Below are positions 1 to 10,793 of a stretch of 64,000 nucleotides of DNA, one piece after another (the first letter of the stretch is position 1; each line of letters starts with the position of its first letter). The DNA lies in the NCBI GenBank assembly GCA_947561585.1, contig CANNZV010000252.1, positions 124,001 to 188,000 of the forward strand. The letters run 5' to 3'. The position numbers and the translations under genes were made by a program. The notes under the pieces are model-generated. The model was not told the origin of the DNA. It did no database searches and saw only the letters and a list, made by a program, of their open reading frames with translations. Source of the stretch: Caprella mutica. Taxonomy: Eukaryota > Arthropoda > Malacostraca > Amphipoda > Caprellidae.

Positions 1-2110
1 AAGTCAACTAAGAGTAATGAGAAATTGTATTTTATATTATTCAATTTATCTCACTAATTTTTTTACCATCTTAACAATAAACTGAATTGTACAAAGACTA
101 ACAATGGTATTTAATTCAATAGAGATATACATAAAGTTTGATACCATTGATACAAATTATTATTAGGTTCTAATTGTTTGTTTTTAGTCAATGTATGACG
201 AAGGGAGTGCTCTTCTTTCTAAGTAACTCTTAGGGTATGTTAAGTCTGTGTAAGATGTACTCTTATTGATTTAAACACCTTACAACTTTCAGAGGAAAGA
301 AGAAACTTATTTATTATAGTAAGCTAGAAGTCATAGTTGCTATTATTACTATTAATTATCTTTCTATGATAATATTAATTTCTCAGTAGGTTTCTTTAAA
401 TTAACACGAAAAAGAAATTTATAATACTTCTAATTCACTCGCTACTTAGAACTTTCATCTTTCAATATACGCTAGGTTGTGCCTTCGAAACCATTTTCTT
501 TCATTCTAACTCATAGAAAATGAAATGTTTAAGGAGTTACAATTATATTATAACTCGATTCATACCTCGCTCTTAATACCATTTGTAATATGAGTTGGCC
601 CTGCCTGTATTTAAGTTGGAATTTCTGTATTTGCAATTTAACTCTTATTCTGTGTTCACTGCTCTCGAAAAGTTACTCGTATGGCCTATAATTTCTCAGG
701 CGCCACCTTATGTTACTTTCATGTCAAGGTGTGGGAGTACTTCTTTAATTTATTTCAATTAAATAACATTTAATTGATTATATTATCGCCCCTTAGATAT
801 ACCCTTTACTGTGTTTGTCAAAGACAGTTTCTTATAAAGTTAATTAATTAAATTCAAGTCGGTTTAGTAAGGGGTATTTTTATAAAAGAGACTATTTTTA
901 TTAATTTAATATAGTAATTTATTTTAAACTTAAACTCGGTGTGTGTGAATTCATTGATTGTATTTAAAATTATATAACTGCATTATTAGAATTAATGGTA
1001 ATGATAAACGTTAGCGCATTTGGGTCGCTAATCTCTTTGTCATTTCTTCATTTACTGGACTAACCGTGATAAAAGGTACCAATTGAAGCATAGAAAGCAC
1101 ATCAGGTGATATCGGCGACTGGTCAGCTCTGTAGTTTGGTATAATTTGTTGCAGATTATCTGTTTATATCGTTACATTCTGGCCGTGACTGCCAGGCCTT
1201 TTCTTTTCAGTGATGAGATAGGCAAAGTATAGTGGCAGATGGCAGTCTATTTCCTCTTTGAAATTTTACTGAATGAATAGTTAAATTAATAAAACGATAA
1301 CAATTAAATTTTACTCTTTTTTTTTTGTGATGCATCAGTATTGGTTCAATGAATTTTGTATATTGACCTTATTACTAAGTAGAGTTTGTTTATTAGTGTA
1401 CTCTTTATTTATTATCTCTATGGCTGAGCTACAAACAAGAGTAGAACTACATCTCACTATAGTTATAGTGCTTTATATCTTCTTTACGATAGGTAATAGT
1501 GTGTTATCAGACAGTACATCACCATATACCATCCCTATTACCTAACAACCTCTATTACCAAAGCTTATACCTTCTCTATTACCATGTCTTAACATCTCAA
1601 CTTGCATTTTTTACCCTTGTGGCAATGTAGGTATAATTGGAACGATATAATCTTATCTGCTATATTTTAACAGTCGAAACAAATTCAAAGTTGTCTGCAC
1701 AAAGATTACCTAATGTTGTATCTAAGTTGAGATCTTTTATTTTGAATAAGAATGAAGCTATTCATTGCGTATTTATTTCAAGCTGATATTAGACTGTTAG
1801 ATTGAACTGATAAGAATCCACTGCCTTTTTGTAGACGGGATGTGTTAACAGCTTAATGCTAGCATCACATTTTTTGTTCTACGTTCGATAACTTTGGGGC
1901 ACTATAAACTGAATGATGTCACAAATGCAAAACTTTGAAACACCTCTAAATAAAATACATATCATTAAAAACTCACAAATTTAATATTTTCATGCATTAG
2001 GTATATAAAGTACACGTAAATTAGATAAGTTAAAGCGAATAGGAAAAAATTTTAGTTTAGATTTTTTTTTAAATATTGAAATATTTCATTTTTCAATTTC
2101 CTCCTCTAAT
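1..2110. other. Non-coding AT-rich stretch
   Basis: I see no gene here. The longest open frame on the plus strand (1327-1545, 72 codons) has no recognisable domain and sits in AT-rich sequence with no supporting splice sites. No inverted repeat or tandem array stood out. It could be intergenic sequence or a first intron of the ADAMTS gene that starts further right. Confidence 0.5.
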
Positions 2111-2225
2111 ATGCCACAATGCCACTCTATACCACAATGCCACTCTAAAGTGCCTCAATGCCACTGTATAACACAATGACACTCTAAAGTGCCTCAATGC
2201 CACTCTATAAAGTGCCACTGTACAT
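2111..2225. repeat. Short degenerate minisatellite (CCACTCTAAAGTGCCTCAAT-like)
   Basis: Five to six imperfect units built from 'cacaatgccactcta' and 'aaagtgcctcaatgccact' alternate over about 115 bases. Units differ by substitutions and small indels. No open frame uses it. Confidence 0.75.
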
Positions 2226-2550
2226 CACAGTTCACTATTTTCTTTCCTCTATTTCAACTTCTGAGTTCTATTGGCTGCTGCGGTGACAAATTCATTGCAA
2301 CTCCATTTGAAAGGCGACAAAAATAAACCAAAGTTCCGTGTCCACAAAATGAGAAACTTTTCCCCCAACTTTTGGATAAAGCGCTAGAAAGAATTGATGG
2401 AGAACTTCTTGCCTTTCTTTTCTATTGGTGTGGAACAACAATGGACGGGATTTTAATTAAACACATTTTAGTTTGATTCGTATCTTATTTTAATGTGATT
2501 GTTACAGCTCCATCTTTTTAATTTATTTACCCAACTCAATTTTTTAGTAC

Positions 2551-2806
2551 AGGTAAAACTCGTACAACGTTCGATCTTTGAACGCACACTCAATACAAGG
2601 GACAAAAATGGTCCGTTCTAAGAGCCATGCTGCTCCTACAACAACCTCTTTATATTATATGGTTTGACAAATATTTTATTTGATAAACGTTTCACTACCG
2701 TTTTTTTTAAATGCCGTTTGAAGAAGACGTACAAAGTTTAAATCTCAACTGAACTAATTATCAGCTTTTTCAGGAACATATACTGTCCGTTGTACGAGCT
2801 TTACCT
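2551..2806. mobile_element. MITE-like inverted-repeat element, copy 1 (short form)
   Basis: The left end (AGGTAAAACTCGTACAACG) is the inverse of the right end (GTTGTACGAGCTTTACCT). A second, longer copy lies at 11985-12573 in the opposite orientation. Both ends of this copy match that one well beyond the terminal repeat, including a shared 'gttctaagagcc' block and a shared 'aactgaact' block. No coding capacity, so it must be non-autonomous. No clear target duplication was found. This copy lacks about 330 internal bases relative to copy 2. Confidence 0.75.
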
Positions 2807-3833
2807 CTACTTGAAATAATAAATCATTTCGACATGTTTTCACTAAGCTTCACAAACATAATAAAATAATAATAGTACATTGCAATGCAAAAGTATGAGT
2901 TAAATTAATAAGATAATATTCACGTCTATCAAGAAAAGAGTCTCTATGATGTTAATATTTCAAACCACAGTTTTCTAATTTCCTATTCTTTTTCTGCCAA
3001 AGAAGTTTAAGAGGTGTGAGTTATGGAGGGTAGAAACACCACAAACAAAAGAAAAATGCCTTCCAAGTTTTCGTAATCTAATGTTTACGGGTGGTTATAT
3101 ATTTATATACAAACCTTACATACGTATATAATGAATCTATTACCATAACAAAGTATTTGCCATATTCTTCTTCACCTTTTTAGGTTAGTTTTTGTGAATT
3201 GACACTTCATCAAAAGTGATCTATTGGAGAATAGCACACAACTTATTATGCCTAGTAGATAGTAAGATAGATCTACCGGAGTGTTACCGTACTCTTTTGC
3301 TAAACTTCGTGTATAATAGAACTCGAATCATTTCTTTCAATAACATTTTAAAAACTAATTAACCATTGATACCTCCAATGTATCCTTATTAAGACTAAGT
3401 GTAATTGTTTGAATTTATTATCTTTCATGTTGCCTTATTTGGTAGAATGAACATAAGCGTTTAACGCCCTTCAAACGGCACTATGTAATCAGGGTGTAGT
3501 GTCATTCGCCATACGTCCTTTACTTGTGCAAAAACACTCATTATTATGTTATAGTGAAAAGAGAGAAACGTCACTGAATTGGTTTATTAATTATAGTTAA
3601 TCCAGCTTTCATGTAGTGGCAAAAATTGTACCTCTGAGTTAAAAACATGAGGCCACACGCACACCAAAAGAAAGATAGCAAGATAGAAAGATGGTACCCG
3701 CGCACACCAAAAGAGAGTAAAAAAAACATATTAGGTACAGTCGGTCCGGTAAACTTTAATTTTTTAGTAGGATAAATTCTTCGTCTATACAGTATAACAT
3801 AATTGGAAATCTTAAGAACACCTCGAAATAAAT
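2807..3833. other. Non-coding; 3' flank of the lectin-like gene
   Basis: No gene recognised. On the minus strand an AATAAA (plus-strand 3583-3588) lies about 250 bases beyond the stop codon of the lectin-like gene and could be its poly(A) signal. The 92-codon minus-strand frame at 3571-3849 is mostly this 3' flank and looks non-coding. Confidence 0.45.
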
Positions 3834-4846
3834 TCAAGGCTTCTGACAAAGTACCGGACGTAGAGTTCCTACAGAAATGGCTTTAAAACCACCAACTTTT
3901 TTCATTATGAGAGTGTTATGTTCAGGAGTATTTAAATCGATCGATTTGGAAAGTGTAATCCCTTCTTCGGTAGCCTTGATTGTTTTGTCAGGATTTGCAA
4001 GCATGTTCACTCTAGCGTACGGTATTGTAGCTGAAATATTAGAAGTTAATGTCACCAAATGCGAGTGATGATAAATCTGTATTATCATCAGTTAAGTAGT
4101 ATTAATAGAGAAATATTTTTTTGAAAAAAGCAGTTATTATATTTTGTATCATTTGAACAATTTGCTTTGCGACAGGAGAGCACTTTACATGCCTAATTTC
4201 TCACCATTAGCAGTTATTTCTCTGGCTATTTCAAAAGACTCGTCAGTTTTGAGAACAGCTAATTTGTAGCCGTGTAGTTTCCGGCAGCATTTCTTTGCAG
4301 AGTTGAAGTTAAGTTGGTTATCCACCATGTAAGCATAATGGATGTTGTCCTCCTTCAGCAATCCAAAGTCAGTGAACTCTGCCCAAAAAATAGAAAAAAA
4401 TAGTTTAAATTTTATTTCTTGGTATCCATGATACCTGCAGGTATCATGGATTATTGTAAATGCCAATTAGAAATGAAATTAATATACGAAATTCCTAATA
4501 ATTTTGTTTCAATGATAAGAGCGACAGAGCAGAATTATCATCATTGCTTACCCAGGTTAGTCCAGCACTTCTTGAGATTGTTGCTTTCGTTTTCGCAGTG
4601 ATGGGCTTTGAACTCTCTATTCGAATAGGCAAAATCCAATGTGAGGTCATCATAGCACACCAGCTTGCAGTCAGGAATGAGGAGACACTTTTTGAGAGCA
4701 TCAAAGTAGCTGATGTTTTTATCAAATTTAGTTTGTGGGAAAGTTGCAGAGATGCCAATGGGTGTCCATTTGAACGATTGGTACTTTATGCCCTCAACAT
4801 TAAAGCACGTCAAGAAGAATAAAGCTAATGTGTACTGAACTAACAT
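3834..4846 (-). CDS. Secreted C-type-lectin-like protein, three exons, complete
   Basis: Exons on the minus strand are 4846-4552, 4378-4205 and 4030-3834. All junctions are GT-AG, both introns are phase 1, and the total is 666 nt (221 residues plus stop). The ATG at 4846 opens a hydrophobic signal peptide (about residues 1-18, ALFFLTCF core). An N-terminal Cys-containing region follows (about 20-100), then a segment resembling the start of a C-type lectin domain: HYAYMVDNQLNFNSAKKCC, then a G-K-L-A-V-L-K-T-x-E-type stretch. The protein ends with a cysteine four residues from the C-terminus (VLCQKP), as in lectin domains. The canonical WND and EPN/QPD sugar-binding motifs are not visible, so carbohydrate binding is doubtful. 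Likely extracellular; immune or venom/salivary roles are known for such families but cannot be assigned here. The fold call is moderate, the gene structure strong. Confidence 0.72.
4424..4451. repeat. 28-bp perfect palindrome in lectin-gene intron 1
   Basis: A 28-base perfect inverted repeat with no spacer is centred on CCTGCAGG (4434-4441), with arms ATCCATGATACC/GGTATCATGGAT. It lies in the first intron (4379-4551). A diverged relative is at 8683-8714, so this may be a dispersed element rather than a local site. Confidence 0.85.
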
Positions 4847-5293
4847 TATTAACTTGGGGGAATACTTATTACCAGAGTCAACTAATAAATATTTCCTTCA
4901 TCCAAGATATACAAAAGTGATATCAATACACAATTTATAGTTACTAAATAATTAATAATGACTAGGTAGTTTTAGAATACATATTTAAAATATTAAAAAT
5001 TGGGGTGATTCGATAATAAGGTATTCACTGTGAATAACTTAGACTTAAGTCTAATGCGACTGCTTAAATACTGACTAGCAACCCAAGGCATAGGTATGGC
5101 TTTTGCTGTGGCATTTTCAAAGTGTACCTTTGGGCCTGAAGTCAATTACTGCATTATTACGCTTTTAATGCTAATTATGATTGCTTATTTATATTGCAAG
5201 AAGTACATTAACTATTGTTCATCCATTAAAAATTCAATTAATATGTATTCAAGGTTATATTTAAAGTTTAAATGTTAGCATGTGTTATTAATT

Positions 5294-5325
5294 TACTAGT
5301 GTACTTCCCCGTTAAAAATAACGGG
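5294..5325. repeat. Dispersed motif ending in hairpin CCCGTTAAAAATAACGGG
   Basis: The 32-base string TACTAGTGTACTT..CCGTTA...ACGGG recurs with one difference at 22912-22943. It ends in a perfect 7-bp stem (CCCGTTA/TAACGGG) with an AAAA loop. The recurrence points to the end of a transposable-element family. Confidence 0.7.
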
Positions 5326-5744
5326 ATTTCAATTGGAAATTAAAAAACTTAAAAAATATATATTTTTTTTTGAAAAATAAAATAATATATAATTTTATGT
5401 ATAAAAAATATTGATTTAACGAAAAACAATTACTGTTTAAATTTAAAACTATGATTTTTTTTATTATTAATATTAGTGTGACCCGTATATGTAGTAGGCT
5501 ATCTCCCCTCATCACCAAATTACCCTCAATTAAGCTGTTACGCATTGGAATTTGAGAAGTTAATTAAATGTTATATGAATACGGATTTCGATACGTCGTG
5601 GAGTTGACTTCTACCTTACTCTATGTACCTTGCTTTGAACAGACAGACTAACTCTTAGTACCTTCGCAAATTTGCGGGAGGTTATATTTTAGGGGGTATT
5701 TATTTATCTTGTTATTCGCGTAACTCCTAAAGTATTCCACCAAA

Positions 5745-6185
5745 TTGTCTGAAATTTCGTGGGACGGTTGGTCAATGTCCAGTTACTATCTGGTAAAATT
5801 TCGGGAGCGTTTCGGTCAAAGGTCAAAGTCATTTATAACTCAAAAATTATTCAACCAAATTACCAGAAATATGATGGACGATTGGTCAATATCCAGGAAG
5901 GCAAATTGGTCAATATGCGAAGGTATGCGCTCTACTGAGTGCCAGTTCTAGTTATATATAGTATAGAATAGCAGAGTATCTTTTTTTTTTTCGTTGTTAA
6001 ATGACTAACTCTTATTATATATAGAACTAGATGACGTGCACTCTTAGAGCGCGTACCTTCGCCGCCGCATATAATCTGACCATCTAATAATTTGCCGTGA
6101 GTTATAAATGACCTTGACCTTTACCCATTCGCTACCAAAATCTAATCAAATTGTTTCCGGATAATGAACATTGAGCAAACGTCTA
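5745..6185. mobile_element. Foldback (long inverted repeat) element
   Basis: Two arms of about 200 bases are inverted copies. For example 'ggtcaaagtcatttataact' near 5820 pairs with 'agttataaatgaccttgacc' near 6100, and 'cgaaggtatgcgctct' near 5918 pairs with 'agagcgcgtaccttcg' near 6047. The arms flank a short centre around 5970-6000 with a poly-T run. No coding capacity. The 68-codon frame at 5745-5951 is one arm, not a gene. Confidence 0.7.
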
Positions 6186-6188
6186 TTT

Positions 6189-6405
6189 GTATATTGATGA
6201 TTATGGTTTTGACCATATCCGTTTAAAATCATAGATCCCGAAAATATTATAGACGGATTGAATTAAAGAGTGTTCAATCGTCCCAAACCAGCGGTTTATA
6301 GAATTCGATAGCATTTCATTTACATACTTTCGTTTGTGATATTCTTAAGATCTGTGATTTTAAACGCATATTGTCACAACCCTATTGATATTACTGATAT
6401 ATACT
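6189..6405. mobile_element. Second foldback element; related copy near 34,985
   Basis: The left arm (about 6189-6245) and right arm (about 6335-6405) are inverted. The shared core on the right arm reads 'gatctgtgattttaaacgca' followed by 'tattgtcacaaccc'. The same core recurs in the first intron of the TMEM69-like gene near 34,995-35,035 ('gatctatgatta', 'gcatattgttacaaccca'), so this is a dispersed family. Confidence 0.55.
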
Positions 6406-8077
6406 CTTCATTGTTTTACTACATAATTCGTAAAGAAATAGGTACTCTTTAATTTAAAACTTTTCTATTTTCACTACTGTTTCTTTTCTCTTATTTCATT
6501 GAAAACCTAAACTTTTTCAGCTGAAATTGAAAATATTTGGAGAAAACGGCTAAATTTTAACTTTATATTAACAAATGTTCTCGTACATCTGGAGAGCTAT
6601 CACCTACGAGACACAGTCGTTAAAATATCACTGAGAAATCTCTCTCACTCATTTTATAGCCCTGTTTCAGTCAGACGGAGCAATAGTGGAAAGATGACAG
6701 AACTTTCGTTTCCTTAAGACTGAACAATCCAGCTTCTGTTAATTGAAATGGACGGCAATCCCGAGTCTCATGTAACTCGATTGGTGTGGAGTTAATTGTG
6801 CCAATGGTGTTTATAGGAAGCGATTCAAAGCGACTCCTCTATTCGCTAATCAAATAGTTCTCAACAATGGAAAGTTAGCCTTTGTTCCTCTGATCACAGA
6901 TTCGACTTAATTAACAGCAAGTTAGCAACCCTTTGAAACGAAGCCAAGTGTCCGAATGCGTACATTTAATTCAATTCTTCGCATTCAATTAATTAGATTT
7001 TGACGCTTAGTCAGTCGTGATATCAAGAATTAAGTAAGTGCCTTTAAAGCCATTGTGGTAAGTGATGACCTAACAGTGTTATTGAGGTTACTATATATTT
7101 AAGCATCGTAAAATTTAAAGACACTTTGTCAACAAAGATAATTTGTAGTCTAGGACTCTAGAGTAATGTTATAGCGTCGCCTCATTGGACTAGACTCCAT
7201 TAAAATTAACTACAGTGATGATATGCTCTATTCTTTGGTTATTGGATTAGTTGCTTGGTGAGGCAAAGAGAACTTCAAAAGAGTTCCAATTTACTAAACT
7301 GGCTTATTTTTATAAGTTTGTTATACAAATTCACATCCATAACGAGATTTATTCTTTTGAAACCTTTAAATCTATTTATTTGATATACTCTACATTTTCA
7401 GTATAAGCGATGCATCATAAAGTGAATGGATATTTTCACTGCAGTTTAAAATGAATGAATGAATGGTCATTGAAGAGAGTTACTATCAATCTCTATCATT
7501 TAGCTCTGTGATTGATACCTTGGACCTACACCACAAGTGAACAGTACTCTGCTCTCTAAGCTTGCCCATCAATCATCTTCTCTAAATCACTCTATAGTAC
7601 TCCCCTCTCACCCAATGTTGGTTGTATTAGGTCACTAAAGTAAAATGCACAGAGGGAAACGTTACAGTACCTTGACACTCACCGCACTCGGACAGTGAGT
7701 GTTACCATTGGAACCAATCTGACCTTTAGATATTACTTATTGACCTATAATGACCTGTGTTAACACCCTCTTTCCCAGTACTGTGAGACTAATTGAGTGT
7801 TTGAGTACTTCACCATTATTGGCTAACGAAATTGTGATTTTTTACCTTCGAAAATATTCGTCACATTTAATTTTGAATGAAGAAGATATTTTTCTGCATT
7901 CTAGTTACAATATTTGAATTGTATTATAAAGCCTAATTTAGAATTTTTTGAAATGTATTTTAATGTATAATTAGAGTTTTTTTTAGAAATTTATATATAA
8001 CAAGCTATGTCATTTTAGCTGTTTCTCGTTCACGGATTGTAACACTGCTATCGTGTGTGATTATGTATCGCTACTAG

Positions 8078-8455
8078 TAAAGATACTCAACTACTTTATT
8101 GTACAGCTGTACAGATACTTTTAAAGTACTTTATTGTACAGCTGTAAAGAGACTCTTAAAGTGCTTTATTGTACAGCTGTAAAGAGACTCTTAAAGTGCT
8201 TTATTGTACAGCTGTAAAGAGACTCTTAAAGTGCTTTATTGTACAGCTGTAAAGAGACTCTTAAAGTGCTTTATTGTACAGCTGTAAAGAGACTCTTTAA
8301 AGTGCTTTATTGTACAGCTGTAAAGAGACTCTTAAAGTGCTTTATTGTACAGCTGTAAAGAGACTCTTTAAAGTGCTTTATTGTACAGCTGTAAAGAGAC
8401 TCTTAAAGTGCTTTATTGTACAGCTGTACAGAGACTTTCAAAAGTACTTTATTCC
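8078..8455. repeat. 35-bp minisatellite with CAGCTG in each unit
   Basis: About ten to eleven near-identical units contain TTGTACAGCTGTAAAGAGAC followed by TCTTAAAGTGCTTTA. Units differ mainly by one-base insertions (CTTTAAAG versus CTTAAAG). The two ends are more diverged than the middle, as expected of an array homogenised by slippage or unequal exchange. Confidence 0.92.
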
Positions 8456-8682
8456 ACAGCAGCACAAAGAGTAAATATCTCTCGAGACCCTTCAATTTAT
8501 CTCTATTAGAGATAATCTCATCTACCCCATGCAAATCCTCTTCTATTTCAATTCAAATGATAATCACTGAGGAGTTCATAGCTTAGAAATATAGCATTGG
8601 GCTAAACTCCGAGTTGTCGGACAGAGACAGATTTCCGATCATAAGAAAAAAGATAACAATTATTTAACTTTAACTTAATTTT

Positions 8683-8714
8683 GTATCTATGATACCTGAA
8701 GGCATCATAGATAC
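8683..8714. repeat. Near-perfect palindrome related to 4424-4451
   Basis: GTATCTATGATACCTGAAGG followed by CATCATAGATAC forms an inverted repeat of about 32 bases and shares the core of the perfect palindrome at 4424-4451. No gene surrounds it. Confidence 0.7.
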
Positions 8715-10617
8715 AACTAAATACGGTCTATGCACATTTATTTTTCTATTTCATTTTCTATTCATGTGTTATTCCAACATTATTTATATCTTTGCAATAT
8801 AATGCAACTTACATTTTTCCTACGTAATACCAAGTACATCGATTGGATATATACCTTCGCTAAATTGCAGAAGGTTATGTCTTGGTACAGCACCTATAAC
8901 TGTTTACATTGCTATTTCACTCTAATCTCATTTGTTACTCAATTTACTGTTCTAAATTTGTGTTTTTCTACCACAGTCGAATCCAACTCACCAGGATAAT
9001 ATAATGACTGTATACTTATAGGCCTTATAGAGTATGGTAATCAGCTGATAGAAACTACTCCGAGCATTTGACGTGACCGCGTAGTGACCCATAAAATCCT
9101 AATATGTTTTTTGTTAACAACTAGTTCATTTTTAGTCATTATGGTTCTATTTTTTGCCCCTAATTTTATCAGTAGTATATCCACAGATAAAACTTTAGGG
9201 TACTTTTATTTGTCTAAGAACAGATAAAAGCTATAGAACTGTGGTTAGGAAAAGTTGAACAGATTTGAACATTCAACTTAACTATTGTAAACCATATAAT
9301 GTACGTTTAAGTAAATAGCAGTATATTGTTATTTAGATGTTTAACATGTTACATTAATCCTTCAAAGTCCACAGGGAGATACCTTTTTTAATTACATTTT
9401 CTGAATTGTTTTTCTTATCAATTAGCTACTAACTGTCGTTGGTTAAATTGTATTTCCATTTTTTTATTTCTTATTGATATTAATAGGAACTAGAATCTAG
9501 CAGTGAACTAGCACTGCACTCTGAACTGCAGGTTTCGGCTCCTAGGTAGTATATGTTTATGACCTTATTTCTTATAGATAAGTAAAGAAAGAGAACAATA
9601 TAAACAAACCTGAATTATATCCATACATTTAAATTATAGGTTCAATCACTATGTTTACTTCTTGTCACACGAAACACTTATAAATTGACTTTAAACTTCT
9701 CGATAGTAACATGCAAATACGAGGAATTATGAGCCGATGGATCACAAACAAAAATGTGACGTCATATTTTCGCGTCATCTGCTAGTTACCATAGCCTTTA
9801 TGTTACTGTACCCTGCATGGCACCGGGTAATCACCATATAGTGACTCATTCTCCACCAGACACACTGTCATCACCTAATAAGTGCATTGGTGCTCTACAC
9901 TCTTTATTTGGCTCTAAAGCCTTTATGTAATACACCGGGAGAGATGACCATAGTTGTCCTTGCGTGTGACATGGTCCTAATGGGCGGCTTGGCGCTAAAT
10001 AGTCAAACTAGTGCCGGCAATCTCTAGGAATTGGGAGACATTTTTGTTGCATTAAATGGAATATTCAAAGCCTAATTTTGTTCAATAAGTAGTAGAGTTT
10101 TTTTATTTAATGTTTTAGTTGTTAGGATTTTGTGCAGATTGTTTTGGTGCAGTGAATTCACGAAGTGATTTATTTTCCAATTATAAAAAAATATCAAAGG
10201 AGTAAATTATTTTCTTTAACTAGTTAGAAATTTAAAAAGAAAAAAAATATCAACAAGCTATCTAAATTGAAGGAATTAACCTCTAGTAATAGAGAAAATA
10301 AATGTAATTGAATTTGTTCACAATATGATTTTTTTTTTTGAAAATAAGGTAGATAGTTCCTTTTAGTTTTTGTAAATTATGCTCTTTATATTTAGGATTT
10401 AAATTTTTACCAACAAGTGACGCAAAGTGAAATATATTTACATTTTTAACCCGCGACTTTATTCTCTGTTTGAAGAAACTGATTTTTTTCATACCTATAT
10501 TATTAATATCATTCTGTATAAGTTGTACGACGTTCAATTGTGTTTTCATTAGAAGCTATATTTCACACAGCAACTATTTGCTACTTTCGGATTGTATAAA
10601 AAGCTCACATATCTTTA

Positions 10618-10760
10618 ATTCCTTTCTTTCTTTAATTCCTTTCTTTCTTTACTTCCTCTCTTTCTTTAATTCCTTTATTTCTCTAATTATTTTCTTTCTT
10701 TACTTCCTTTCTTTCTTTACTTCCTTACTTTATTTAATTCTTTTCTTTCTTCAATTCCTT
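10618..10760. repeat. Pyrimidine-rich simple repeat before the first ADAMTS exon in view
   Basis: Imperfect repeats of TTTCTTTAATTCC and TTTCTTTACTTCC run for about 140 bases and end about 30 bases before the 3' splice site at 10791-10793. The plus-strand frame at 10470-10775 is an artefact of this tract. Confidence 0.8.
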
Positions 10761-10793
10761 GGTAAAATTGACTGACAATTGTTTCTTTTTCAG

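Larger units (their letters stand above)
4847..10617. other. Long non-coding interval with foldbacks and a minisatellite
   Basis: No protein-coding gene was recognised; open frames at 5096-5278, 8730-8999 and elsewhere have no domain or exon-like context. I looked for ADAMTS signal-peptide and propeptide exons on the plus strand here and did not find one I could support. The interval contains the foldbacks at 5745-6185 and 6189-6405, the dispersed hairpin motif at 5294-5325, the 35-bp array at 8078-8455 and a palindrome at 8683-8714. The rest appears featureless AT-rich sequence. It may be an intron of the ADAMTS gene or intergenic. Confidence 0.45.

Noticed and set aside
1..10793. Upstream ADAMTS signal-peptide and propeptide exons
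   Set aside because: Looked for on the plus strand; no exon-like segment with splice sites and propeptide features could be supported. They are probably outside the window.
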